Positions 35,263 through 45,918 of a DNA stretch of 64,000 bases are shown one piece after another. A model generated the notes under the pieces. It saw nothing but the letters and a program-made list of their open reading frames with translations, was not told where the DNA came from and ran no database searches. The stretch covers positions 34,233,201 through 34,297,200 of the forward strand of contig CM064715.1 of the NCBI GenBank assembly GCA_032717465.1. The letters run 5' to 3'. Numbering within the stretch: position 1 is the stretch's first letter; the number at the start of each line of letters is the position of its first letter. This DNA comes from Coenobita brevimanus. Lineage: Eukaryota > Arthropoda > Malacostraca > Decapoda > Coenobitidae. Made by a program: the position numbers and the translations under genes.

Positions 35263-35800
35263 GTATATGCTCCCTGAGGCTCAGCAGTGCAATATTTCTC
35301 TACAGCCACAATACTCCCATGAACTATTTTCAAATGGCCATCTACATGCTTCAGCTTGTTGTCTACATGCTGTCTGCATTTCATCGCTATTCCCTCACTA
35401 ATCTTCAGCTGGTTGTCTACATGCTGTCTGCACTTCATCACAATATTGCTTACCTCGTACTTCTGTGCTCTAGCTTGGCATCTGCTTCCTCCTTAAACTG
35501 TTGTTGTTCACCTTTCATTTCCCCCATGAAAGCATCTAGCTGTCCTTGCATCCTCAGCTGTAATTCCCTCTCTTGCTCCTACTGTATAATGCCTCTTGAA
35601 GCTGTTCATATCACTCTTTCTGTTCTTCACTTTGTGCCTCTAGCTGTTCACTCTATGCTTGCAATTGTTCTTTGATTTCAGTCTGTCCTTCATTCCATGC
35701 TTCTACTTTTACACTTTGTGCTGGTAGTTGTACACTTTGTGCTTTTTAATAGCTTCAAGATTGCAGCCAGAGATGCTTCCTCTTGCCCAGCCTGGCCTTT
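34282..35800 (-). pseudogene. Gypsy-type gag, unit 2
   Basis: The capsid-like part is near 34600-34800 (YQTEVYRARYWSHVRAQGES, LAILLRDQFIDA, AELKVQVK). The zinc-knuckle segment seen in unit 1 is lost or unreadable here, and the frame runs from gag into VTGPVSDEE at the shared deletion junction near 34280. The N-terminal coiled-coil part (35340-35600) contains locally tandem copies of a motif around CRQHVDN. Confidence 0.75.
35169..35262. repeat. Two (TA)n tracts in gag of unit 2
   Basis: Two TA runs separated by TTTTGTGA. Unit 1 has a T run at the equivalent place, so this site is unstable in both units. Confidence 0.95.
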
Positions 35801-35862
35801 TGTCCGTACACCTTCTGCCTCAGTATCGAAGGTTTGACTCACTGCAGTACCTTTCTAACAAT

Positions 35863-35879
35863 CCACACTCCTGACGCCA
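35863..35879 (-). other. Putative primer-binding site
   Basis: On the minus strand, one base after the 5' LTR, the sequence is TGGCGTCAGGAGTGTGG. It begins with TGG, complementary to a tRNA CCA end. The same site follows LTR B with one change. The cognate tRNA was not identified. Confidence 0.55.
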
Positions 35880-35880
35880 C

Positions 35881-36491
35881 TGTTACGTCCCCGTCCCACA
35901 CTGCCACAGGCCCCAAAAGCAGTAGTTCAGTATGGGAAGGACGTTTACCATTGAGCTGCTCTTCCTATGGTCAGCCTTTCAGTATGCAACAACAAGATCG
36001 GCTCAGGCGTGGTGGTCAGCAAACACTGGCTTCTCAAGTTCGCGGTTTTTATTTACCAGGTAATTACACTTCATGCTTGCCAACTGCACTTCATTGTTTT
36101 CACAAGTCCTGGAGTTATACAGGTTTCACTAGGCCGCACTGACACTGAGTTGACACTGATCTGCACTGAAACTAAGACTAAAACGAAGCTGAGTCCCCTA
36201 GGCTTTCCACCTCGTTATATACCTTTCCTTGCTTCTCCATCATTCTAGGATGTGCTGGTACCTGCCCCTAGGAACTACAGTTACCAAACTGGAGGCATCC
36301 AATACATACCAGAGTTTCCTTACATTATATAACACTCTAAATGCTCTTGCATACAAACTGATATAAAATTACATATTTTAACAATCACATAAATACAAAC
36401 ATACAGAAATAGTGCATAAAGATAAATGTATAAATTTACAGAATAACTCTGTTCACACTAGCAGACTAACTGGCAACTCTGACATGCAACA
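35881..36491 (-). mobile_element. LTR A, intact, 611 bp
   Basis: It begins TGTTACGTCCCC and ends CTGACATGCAACA. It serves as 5' LTR of unit 2 but is also followed on its right by 3' internal sequence, so the array once continued further. Confidence 0.92.
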
Positions 36492-36560
36492 GGAATTGTC
36501 AGAACCACCAGGAACCCTCCAGTACATCCTAACTAGCAAATCCCGCTTCTCAACAAAGGA
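36492..36560 (-). mobile_element. Remnant of a third internal unit
   Basis: GAACCACCAGGAACCCTCCA and CTAACTAGCAAATCCCGCTT match the sequence that follows LTR B and LTR C. After about 65 bp the match ends abruptly. This is the only trace of a third gypsy-type unit. Confidence 0.75.
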
Positions 36561-36623
36561 ATTGTCACTAAGAGAAGGGATGCATTATTTTATGATCCAT
36601 TAATCTTGTCCTGAAGGGGTTAA

Positions 36624-36682
<59 letters not shown>

Positions 36683-38775
36683 AACTGAATCTCCCCTCTC
36701 GTCTAAATAGGGACCTTAGTGTTCCTGGGAAGTGACATGAAGGTCTCAGAACCCTTACTTGATCAAACTATAATCCATAAGTGATAACATTTCTTACTGA
36801 ATTCCTGTATTAGGTACACATAAATCTGTTTTAACAAAGAAACTTTGCGGTGTGGGTCATATCGTATGGGGAGCCTAGCGATAGACACACAAAAAAATCT
36901 GTGTTAATGGCATTCCTTAGGCGTTAAGGCTTTAACTTTTCCAAAGAAAAAGAAAGGAGGCAGAAATCATAGAACCTCCTCTCCTCCAATCTCTTAACTG
37001 TTATCTACCTTAAAGAAACTTGTACAATGGAATAACACAGATCTTTTTTATTTGTCAAAGTGCAGTATCTTCCACCGGGAGAGAGGTAGCCACTCCTAAG
37101 CTGAAAAACATCTCCTGACGATAATGGGAATAGAGTATTGAGAAACTTCTCACCATATGATCTTAAAGGAAAGGTCGCACTTATAAAACTGATGGTTAGA
37201 AGAGGCATATGAACACAGTTTATGATATTCAGTTGTTGTCCTCTTGATGAGAATGAAGTGTATTTGACTTTTCTGCTTCGCTGCAATATGCACCGCGCAG
37301 TGTGGCATGCAGGCTCACCACATCTAATGGTAACAACTTTTCCCAAACTGGCTCTGATTTGGGTAAGTTATATACCCATTCACCATCTATGTACTGCCGT
37401 AAATACATTAATAATATCATGGAGTTTAATATGCTAGTGGTGACCTCGCTGCAACTAGTTTAATAAAGATGGAGATGACATTGAGGCACATTAAGTCAAA
37501 CCAGTGTGAAAGAGTGGCCGCCATCCTGGCAAAGGGTAAGAGAGGTCATGTCAAAGTTAGGTGACATAAGAGAAAAATTAATTTATTGCATTTCTGGTGT
37601 GCAAATACACCTTGCTCAGTATCAGTGAATACGTAATGCCCAACCTATTATAAGTACAAAACTCTTCATGGCAAAAAATGGGCCATGACCACCTAGCCTT
37701 TTTCTTTTTCCTGAAAAAAGGCTAATTAGCAGATGCAAGAAAAATCCAACAACTAGGCAGTTTTCATCTACCTGTAAGCTCTTTTTTGCATAGTGAGCTC
37801 CAAGAAATTTGGAAGGTAATTGTATTCCTCTGAATTATGTAGGCTACCCATCCTGACTGCTTGTTGTATAAATGAACGAGCTTCAAGTTTGAAATATTAG
37901 CCACTGGTGATACTAACAGTATCTCAGCCGATAGTAAATTATTTGATGGCTGAAGAGGCACATTATCACACTAATGGTTGTCGGTGCAGACATCATTATT
38001 TTCAGAAAACACTATCCAAAGTATTAGGTACCATCTCTGTCAGAATAGTCTGAGAAGGCTGTAGCATATTAGCAGGTTTTGTTCTATCTAAACTATTAAA
38101 AGAGCTTCACTGTGAACTCTGCATCTCTGCTTTTACAGCACCAAATCCACTTCCAATACTTTAACTTTTGTATAAGTTCGGGGTGGGTGGGGAGGGGGGA
38201 GATTTCTTTCACCCGATGTTACAGTAAGACACGTCAAAGTCCTAAAAAAGTTTTTTCAGAAATCATATCATTTCTCTGAGCTGTAATGAATATACTGAAA
38301 TAGTCTCGCACAATATTCAGGAAGTCGTGGAGACTGTGGGAGTTAATTTTAGAATAAATATTTATTAATTTTTTGTGTGTTTATATATTTAGCTTCAGAC
38401 CCATTAAGAAATCATCTGTTTTTATTGTAGGGAATTGGAACCTCTCATGGAACTGAGAATCAGAATGCTCTAAGTGGGAACAGTTTCACCACAGGTCTGA
38501 CTGGCTAGCAAGAACTTAATCACTGACAGAGGATCAATAATATTTGTGTATAAACATTTTACTCCCGTGTTCCTGTGGAAAAAATACTCAAATGTTTATC
38601 AAAAACATGAGGAATATCTTTATTCTCTTTGTCTGATGCTCATAATAAAGTTGTGAATATTTTATAGAATAAATTAGCATGACAAACTGGCAACACTACC
38701 ATAGGAGTTTGAAATCATATAATAAATCATGCTGTCCATTCTTTGACTCTATCACAAAAATTCGTTTTTGTTCAT
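36561..38775. other. Unassigned spacer with (AT)n at 36629-36679
   Basis: No gene or element recognised. The longest frame (minus 37005-37346, 113 codons) has no family I know and overlaps a plus-strand frame of similar quality. It may hold unique sequence between the LTR array and the duplicated segment. Confidence 0.45.
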
Positions 38776-39145
38776 ATGGTAATATAATTTGAACGGCAAT
38801 GATTAATATAACACTACACTACCAAGCTACATAAGCGGTTATGCCTTGTTCGAAGGTGAGGCACAGCAATGGCAGAAACTCAAAATGTAATTAGCACAAT
38901 TAATAGCAAAGTTAAATGGCAGGATCTTTCTGCGAAGTTCAGTAAACATTATTTCTTTCTTATTTTACCTTCTCTTCTTTATACCCATTTGAATTTCCAT
39001 GCTAATGTAACATATGTACCCATTCATTTCCCTTATCCTGTATATATGAATATTTCTTCATTTATTATTATAATGTTAATCCTCTTGCCATATCAACAAA
39101 CTTTTCACAAATTGAGGTGAGGGGTGAGGGCATCGAATCATATAG

Positions 39146-39150
<5 letters not shown>

Positions 39151-39195
<45 letters not shown>
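39151..39195. repeat. (GA)n microsatellite
   Basis: A GA run within copy 2. Copy 1 has only GAGAGACAGCCAGACAGACAG at this place (near 8600), so the array expanded after duplication. Confidence 0.95.
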
Positions 39196-39198
<3 letters not shown>

Positions 39199-39233
39199 TG
39201 AAGCAAAACAATCAAAGCTTTGGTATTGGTTAA

Positions 39234-39927
39234 CCCGCTGACTCCCGTTGACATATATATACATCCGAACATTTTGTCACTGTGACAACCGTTGACGTAT
39301 ATAAACCCGCCACAATTGCAAGGTTCGTTATTTGCACATTTTTCAAATTTCGCGTGTGATTTGGTACATATACATGGGACACCTTGCTCTACCCGATGCC
39401 AGGCAGGGACAATGCCTGGCATTGGGTAGAGCAAGGTGTCCCCCCCTCTGCACGCCACTGTCTCGGCAACTCACCTGTTACCAGTGACCTGGGCAGTAAA
39501 AACATGTTATGCCACGGTACGAAATTCAAAGCCAGAGTGATTCCCCAATCGATGACAATGTGGAGGACAAAGTTTACATAGCATTAGAGGAAGAAACAGT
39601 CAGAAATGATGATCAGGTAATGTTGCCAAAAAAGTGTGGTATGTTGATGTGTTTGGTGAGTGAAACAATGCTTATATCGCCTATATTACTGTGTGAAAAC
39701 CAATATACTCTTGTACTACATATAAATTCGTACCAAATAAATAAATAAATACCTAGTGTGAGTGGTTTGGAATACTTCCTCCTCCCATAGAACACATTTT
39801 CTCTGGAGCCAGGCCCCATAGAAAACACGGCCAGGTAAGGGTATTGTTACCTGTACTGGGATTTTTAAGCTCATATGAGAGATTTCTCTGTGAATTTTTG
39901 ATGTTTCTCCTAAGAAGCGGAGGTTGT

Positions 39928-39970
<43 letters not shown>

Positions 39971-40019
39971 CCAGGACTGGGGAAGGTCATTGGTTAAAAA
40001 GCTGCTGGGATGGGGCAGG
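39234..40019 (+). mobile_element. piggyBac-like non-autonomous element, family 1 copy a
   Basis: Left junction TTAA then CCCGCTGACTCCCG; right end ...GATGGGGCAGG then TTAC, a one-base change from TTAA. The element is 786 bp and matches the 778 bp of copy b once nested DNA is removed. Inside, a plus-strand frame reads SDSPIDDNVEDKVYIALEEE, an acidic stretch like the N-terminus of piggyBac transposases. The rest of the transposase is deleted. An internal A run (39931-39966) is shared with copy b. The corresponding site in copy 1 of the duplicated segment (TGAA at 8656) is empty. Confidence 0.75.
39378..39440. repeat. Near-perfect hairpin, 28-bp arms, 7-nt loop
   Basis: GACACCTTGCTCTACCCGAT and the following bases to 39405 are the reverse complement of 39413-39440, with one mismatch. 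It lies inside the family 1 element. Copy b (near 40728-40780) lacks the perfect palindrome, so it arose or was retained only here. Confidence 0.95.
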
Positions 40020-41770
40020 TTACACAACAATGAACATGAAGCAGCTTATGAATAGGTGAAACAATAATAAACATGAAGCATTTACAAGAGCTGAAAGAGA
40101 GGGTGCAGGAGTTAGGCATGTACTTGTTTTTCCCATGCTGGCCATTTGAGTTGCCATTGACATTATCATGTAAACATATGTTGGTCACCGTAATTACAGC
40201 TATAAAATATTGACAATGTTTTATGTGCATCAGATGAAAAGAAAAAAGATATTTTTACTGTTTCTGATAAACAGTTGAGCATTGTCGATCATCTGGCAAT
40301 GTTTGGGATTACATCATTGCTAGCCAGTCAGGAACCACGAAACTCTTCCCACTTAGAGCATTCCAAATTTCAGCTGCACAAGCGGTTAAAATTCCCTGTC
40401 AAGGAAGTCAGAGATGTCTACCTGGAAGTATGGTATTCTTATGCAGGACAACTGTTCTCATTTAACATTCATAAAGAAAAAAGCCTTAAAAGTTGCCATT
40501 GCCTAAAATTTAATGAGCTGGTTTCATTTAGTGAAAAGTACCGACCTAGAGAAGATCAGTGTATGATTTTTTTGTTAACCCAAGGTGTCCCATTGATGTA
40601 TGGGTACATCACGACATTTTGTCACAGTGACTCCCACTGACGTACCCATACGTTTTGCAATTGTGAGGTCCATCATTTGCACATTTTTCAGATTTTGTGC
40701 TTGATTTTTGGTAGGTATATGCAGGATACCTTCCTCTACCTGCTGCCAGGCGGGGACACTGCCTTACCCTGCGTGACCTACCACCCCCCCACACGCCATT
40801 GTCTCAGCAACTCACTTGTTACCAGTGACCTGGCCAGTAAAGACATGTCCTGCCATAGTAAAATATTCAAGGTGAGAGTGATTCCCCAATTGATGACGAT
40901 GTGGAGGACAAAGATTACATGGCACCTGAGGAAGAAATGAGCAGTGATGAGGAGGTAATGTCGCCAAGGAAGGTGCGGTATGTTGATGTGTTCAGTGAGT
41001 GAAACAGTGTTTATATCACCTACATTATTGTTTGAAAACCAAACTATTTTTATACTACATAATTATAAATTCATACCAAATGAACAAATATCTACCTATT
41101 CTGAGTGGTTTGCAAAATCACTACCACAGAAAACGTGACACCCACAGTGCAGCTCCAGAGAACACAGTACCAGGTGTTTAACCCCTCCATGGCTGCCGCA
41201 CTATAACATGCATGTGTTGTTATAATTTTTTTTTACCCCCCAAAACAATGTGAATGGTGCTGAAATGTTGTGCATATATTAGGTATGATGATACTGCATG
41301 ATTTCAGTACATAATATGTTAGAATTGGCTACAAAAGAATGTGAATATTTTTTCACCTTTTTTTATATCAAATATGCTTAAGGTAGTATCCAGTTATTTT
41401 TTATGATATCGTTGTGCCCATGCTTGGATAAGGGAGGGAAAAGGTTGAATTTTCAGTCCCAAATGAGAAAATTGCCCGTCCCCTGAGGCTAGGCTCTCCC
41501 ACAGGAGATGAAAATGGAGGGTCAATCCGATTAGGAATAGGGAAGTTGAGTTGCAACTTGCTGCTCCCACACCACGTCCATGGCTAAAAATAGAATTGTA
41601 ATGCAGTTTCAGAACTACGAATAAGTCTAATTATTACGAATACAGAGACAAAGCAGAAATAAATACGTGTACAGATGGGGGGAAAAGTAATTTTTTCCGT
41701 AATAACACGTTCACCTTTATCATTTTACCTTGTTATTTTCGCAATATATGTTGCTGCCTGTCTGTCGTGA

Positions 41771-41998
41771 GTGTGGGAAAGTATATTTTCTGCCTGGGTA
41801 AGGAAAAAGGGTACAGCTGGATGTTTCCCAACACTTTACACCATCAGAATTGCGAGACGACCTGCCATTCGCACCTCGCACGAGCTGATTAGCAGGAAGG
41901 GAAGGAAGTTCTTTTCACCCACGAAAGCATCCCGTGAACACAGAAAACTTTCCTGTTATGCTTGTAAAAGGCAAAGAATTTGTAAAATGATTCAAAAC
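41771..41998 (+). pseudogene. Possible piggyBac transposase C-terminal fragment
   Basis: The frame reads RKGRKFFSPTKASREHRKLS followed by CYACKRQRICKM. The pattern GR.F......REHRKLSC..CK resembles the end of piggyBac transposases, where a GRHF-type motif precedes a Cys-rich domain. Only the first Cys pair is present before the LINE insertion site. After the LINE the frame would stop within about six codons. Without a profile search the assignment is tentative. Confidence 0.4.
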
Positions 41999-43278
41999 TT
42001 ATAGACAGAGTTAGAGAAAGAACAGAGAAATTAGTTGGAGAAGAACAGGGAGGCTTTAAGAAGGGAAGAGGTTGTGTAGATCAGATATTCATTCTTAGAT
42101 CGTTAGTGAAAAAGTTTCTAGAGAAGGGAAAGAAGTTGTATGTGGCTTTCATGGATTTGGAGAAAGCATATGACAGGGTGGATAGACAAGGATTGTGGAA
42201 AGTGTTGAGAATATATGGAGTAGATGGGAAGTTGTTGAATGCTGTGAAGAGTATGTACGATGGTGCGAAGGCTGCAGTGCATGTGCATGGTGAACTAAGT
42301 GAATTTTTCTCTTTGAAAGTTGGTTTGAAAGAGGGATGTGTCATGTCTCCATGGTTGTTCAATCTGTACATGGATGGGGTAATAAAAGAGGTACAAGGTA
42401 GGGTTGTGGATGTTGGAGTGACCCTGGTGAGAGAGGATAGTGTTTGGAAACTCCCTGTACTGTTGTTTGCAGATGATACTGTGTTGTTGAATGAAGACGA
42501 AGGGGAGCTGCGGGGCTTGGTGGATGAGTTTGAGAGAGTGTGTAAGAAACGGAATCTAAAGGTGAATGTAGGGAAGAGTAAAGTGATGGTCTTTGAGAGA
42601 GGTGAAGTTAGTGAATGTACAGCGAGGTTGGATGGTGAGGAATTGGAAAATGTGAGTACGTTTAATTACTTGGGTAGTGATGAGTAAGGATGGAGGTTTG
42701 GAGGGTGAAATGCTTGAAAGGGTACAGCAGGGAAGAAAGGTTGCTGGTTCTTTGAAAGCAGTGATAAGAAACAGGGAAGTGAGCATGGAAGTGAAAAAGT
42801 TACTACATGACAGTATTGTGATACCAACTCTAACGTACGGAAGTGAAACTTGGACTTTGTTGGAAGGACACAAGTCAAGAGTGAGAGCAGTGGAAATGAG
42901 TTATTTAAGAGGAGCCTGTGGAGTCACGTGGAGAGACAGGCTGACGAATGAGGATATAAAGGAGCGTTGTGGTGTGGATGTGGATGTGATAGGAAGTGTT
43001 ATGAGGAACACACTGAGGTGGTTTGGCCATGTGGAGAGGATGGAGGGTGAAAGACTGACGAAGAGAGTGTATGTGAGTGAGGTGGAGGGGGAAAGAGGGA
43101 GGGGGAGGCCGAGGATGAGATGGAGGGATGAGGTGGAGAGGTATATGAGAGAGGGGGGTGTGAGTTGGGAGCAGGGCAGTGAAATGGCGGGGGGACAGGG
43201 TGACTTGGAGGCGATTTGTTTGTGGCCACCCCAAACGGGATTGAGGCGTCTGGCAATAGATAGATAGATAGATAGATA
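41999..43278 (+). mobile_element. RTE-type LINE, 5' truncated, family with GATA tail, copy A
   Basis: Flanked by a perfect 10-bp target-site duplication GATTCAAAAC (41989-41998 and 43279-43288). It starts within RT: EEQGGFKKGRGCVDQIFIL, FMDLEKAYDRVDR (motif A), GLKEGCVMSPWLFNLYMD (motif B), LLFADDTVLL (motif C). After a frameshift near 42680 the C-terminus follows: LRWFGHVERMEGERLTKRVY and RGRGRPRMRWRDEV. It ends in TAGA repeats (43257-43278). The copy at 55203-57335 is the same family. It sits inside the family 2 TTAA element, so it is the youngest layer there. Confidence 0.95.
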
Positions 43279-43288
43279 GATTCAAAAC

Positions 43289-44010
43289 AATGCAACAAAC
43301 CTGAGCCAATAGGCAAAGATACCAAACAAAAATGAATTTTTCTTTTATTTTCATGTCTTTTTTGTTTATGCCTGTGTTTATATATAATCGTAAACAGGGT
43401 GGTTGTGTGTGTTTTGCAAGGGAGGAAAAAGATGATATTTTCTGTCTGGGTCGAGATAATGGGTGTAACTATGTGTGGTTAGGCATGGGCACGAGCAAAA
43501 AATCGTACCTCCACTCATCACAGCAGCAGGTGGCGAACTGACAGCTAGTGACAGATGAAGTGTGAGAGCGTGAAGGTCAGTCTACGTCCCAAATGTTCGC
43601 TCATTTCCCGAAAGTTTTCACGGTGTTCAACAAGTCGCACTGCACCGAATGATCCAAACCAGTACAACAAACCTGAGCAAACAGGTGAAGATACCAAGAC
43701 AAAAATGTATTTTTCACTTATCATTTTTTTTTCCTTGTGCCTGTATTAATTCATAATCGTAAACATGTGGCTGTGTGTGATTTGCAAGAGAGGACAAAGA
43801 TGATATTTTCCGCCTGGGTCGAGATAATGGGTGTAGTTGTGTTTGTTTAGGCATGGCAGGAGCGAATAAATTGAAAATCCACTTATCACAGAAGGCGGCT
43901 CTGAACTGCTTGATGAGGTGTATGGGGGTGAAGTGTAGGTCAGTCTGAAGACGTTCAGAACGTTCGTTCACTTCCCAATAATTTTTGCAGTTTTTTATAG
44001 GCCGCACTCA
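43289..44010 (+). repeat. Tandem duplication, unit about 370 bp
   Basis: The block from AATGATTCAAAAC (43276) recurs from AATGATCCAAACC (about 43647). Shared landmarks are CAACAAACCTGAGC, ATAATCGTAAACA, GATGATATTTTC and GGGTCGAGATAATGGGTGTA. A weaker third unit may precede the LINE (41740-41990). Such subterminal tandem arrays can hold transposase-binding sites in DNA transposons; here that is inference. Confidence 0.8.
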
Positions 44011-44756
44011 AACGACGCCTGCGGCCATTGAGGGGTTAAACAGTCACTTGTTTAGACCACTTTTAAGCTCAGGAGGGCACTTTTGGGGGGCATTTTTTCA
44101 ATGATTCTTACAAAATGGTGTAGGCTTTAGCCAAAAAAAAAAAAAAAAAAAAAAAAAAAATGCTGGAATTGGGGGGGGGGGGACAGTGGTGAAAAATTAG
44201 TTGAGATGTGGCAGGTTAATGTAACGAGCTTCATAAATGAAGTATAAGACTTGCTAAATTCATTCTCCAGTAACGTCAGAAAAATTAAAGGTACATTGCA
44301 TATACTGGGTTGCACTATCTACCCTTATTGTTATGGCAGCCTACAGTTCACATGGCTTCACTCCCCTGTGATCCCCGTAGGTTGGTTGCTGCCTCCACCT
44401 TCATAAAAATCTCTTGGCCTGGAGGCAGTCTAGGGCAAGACTAGCATTAAACAAAAACTTACTCTCTGCCTTAACCCTAAACCCTAACGTCCATCCTGAC
44501 TAACCACCACTAACATATGGAGAAATATTCACCGTTTTTGGAAAATGAAAGAATATAGTTTTATTCAAAATTCATTAAATCTGCAAGTATACATAGAAAA
44601 TATAATCTTTGTACTTTCATTTAACTGCCTAATTAGTGATTGGAAATAAAATCCTAACAGTAAGGGGGGTAACTGAAAAGAGTACTAAAAAAGATAAAAA
44701 TTACTATGTGACTAAGAGAAATATCCTGAGGATTGCAGCTGCAGAGTTGATCGTTG

Positions 44757-44758
<2 letters not shown>

Positions 44759-44790
<32 letters not shown>
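44759..44790. repeat. (AC)n microsatellite
   Basis: An AC run in copy 2. Copy 1 has only GCACACACACCCAGG at the matching site near 9855. Confidence 0.95.
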
Positions 44791-44792
<2 letters not shown>

Positions 44793-45743
44793 AGGACGGG
44801 GGAGCCTCAGCAGACGGCAGCACGAGGAACTGTGTTGGATAGGGGTGTATTTTTTTTGGGGGGAGGGGTCAAAACGACTGCTGTTCGATGACAATTTTGT
44901 TTTATTGTTATTTACCCCTGTAAATGAACACCAACTAATAATTATTCAACACAGAGGCAATAGCCATTGATTTAATGGAAAATTTCATTAATTTTTTTCT
45001 GAAAATTACTTTCCAATCAAAATGAAGACTAGTACTTTTATACGTATTCACTCACCCAGATACGTATTACACAACATCTGAAAGAAAAACACACACAAAA
45101 AAAAAAAACCACCAAATAGTCTCGATCACTTGGGTGTCAGTTCATGCAACAATTCCCCATGCATACTGATATGGGGTAAAAATTTCCCTAAATGTACTCA
45201 TAGCAACCACGCCTCCAGTGAGCCAAGCGTCATTTCTGCCTTCCCCAACCACTGTGTAGGGAATGATGGTACATGGAGACCCAGGCTCCACACCTCATTA
45301 TCATGCGCCATACATGTGATCACCCCCTAGCGTGGGGTACCCTTTACCCCATGTTCATCTTCTTGAAGTTAACCCTTGTGTACTTGGTGCCTATTAATCT
45401 AAGTTGTCTTCTACCACTGGTGCAGAAACAAAGGTGCAACGACACATATTGTGTGGACAGTCTAATAAAGCTTGTCTCTCCTATAGCTGAAGAATTTATT
45501 CTGACACATCCAGCAATAAAACCATTTGGTCTGAAATGCGAATAAAATCACGCAGTTCAGGTGATAAAGCAAACAGTGGTTCCAAAAACAATATTCTTTT
45601 GACGAAGGCAGGAAGAAATCCTTTGTTGATAGGACTGGAGGTAACAAGAATAATTTGATTCTCCGTTATAATGTATCAACACGATTCTTGGTAAGACATA
45701 AACCTAAATTACATATATGTCGAACAGACACGTCTTCTAGAGA

Positions 45744-45820
45744 CAGAGAGAGAGAGAGAGAGAGTGCGGTGATTGTAATGTTTTCTTTGTAATCAGGTGT
45801 TTACAATCCTCTTCATTTAG

Positions 45821-45851
<31 letters not shown>

Positions 45852-45858
45852 TGTGTTC
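45744..45858. repeat. (GA)n and (GT)n of the duplicated segment, copy 2
   Basis: Counterparts of 10841-10941, with different repeat numbers. Confidence 0.9.
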
Positions 45859-45918
45859 TTGCTATCACCAGACGATTTCACTGAACTAATGAAGAATATC
45901 TGTTGGACAAGGGATTAA

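Larger units (their letters stand above)
32291..35880 (-). mobile_element. Gypsy-type LTR element, internal unit 2 (gag and integrase only)
   Basis: Diverged sister of unit 1 in the same orientation with the same gene order and the same missing PR-RT-RNase H block. It additionally holds a SINE at 33064-33417 and an AT microsatellite pair near 35169-35262, neither of which is in unit 1. Confidence 0.88.
41182..44035 (+). mobile_element. piggyBac-like element, family 2, nested in family 1
   Basis: Flanked by TTAA (41178-41181 and 44036-44039). The inverted ends are CCCCTCCATGGCTGCCGC on the left and, reverse-complemented, CCCCTCAATGGCCGCAGG on the right. It contains an RTE LINE at 41999-43278 and a tandem duplication of about 370 bp near its right end. 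Without the LINE it is about 1.56 kb, too short for a full transposase. It shares no obvious sequence with family 1 beyond TTAA and initial CCC. Confidence 0.82.
40580..44215 (+). mobile_element. piggyBac-like element, family 1 copy b, with nested elements
   Basis: TTAA at 40576-40579 and at 44216-44219 flank it. Copy 1 of the duplicated segment reads TTTTCTTGTTAATGTAATGAG at 9295-9314, where this copy has TTTTTTTGTTAA, element, TTAATGTAACGAG. It keeps an acidic frame near 40870-41005 (SDSPIDDDVEDKDYMAPEEE, then SSDEEV), better preserved than copy a. It is split at 41182 by another TTAA element. Its right remnant is 44040-44215 with the shared A run at 44133-44160. Confidence 0.85.

Noticed and set aside
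36840..36880. Link between GCGGTGTGGGT here and the similar string near 10875 in the duplicated segment
   Set aside because: The match is 11 bases with no extension on either side, so it is likely chance.
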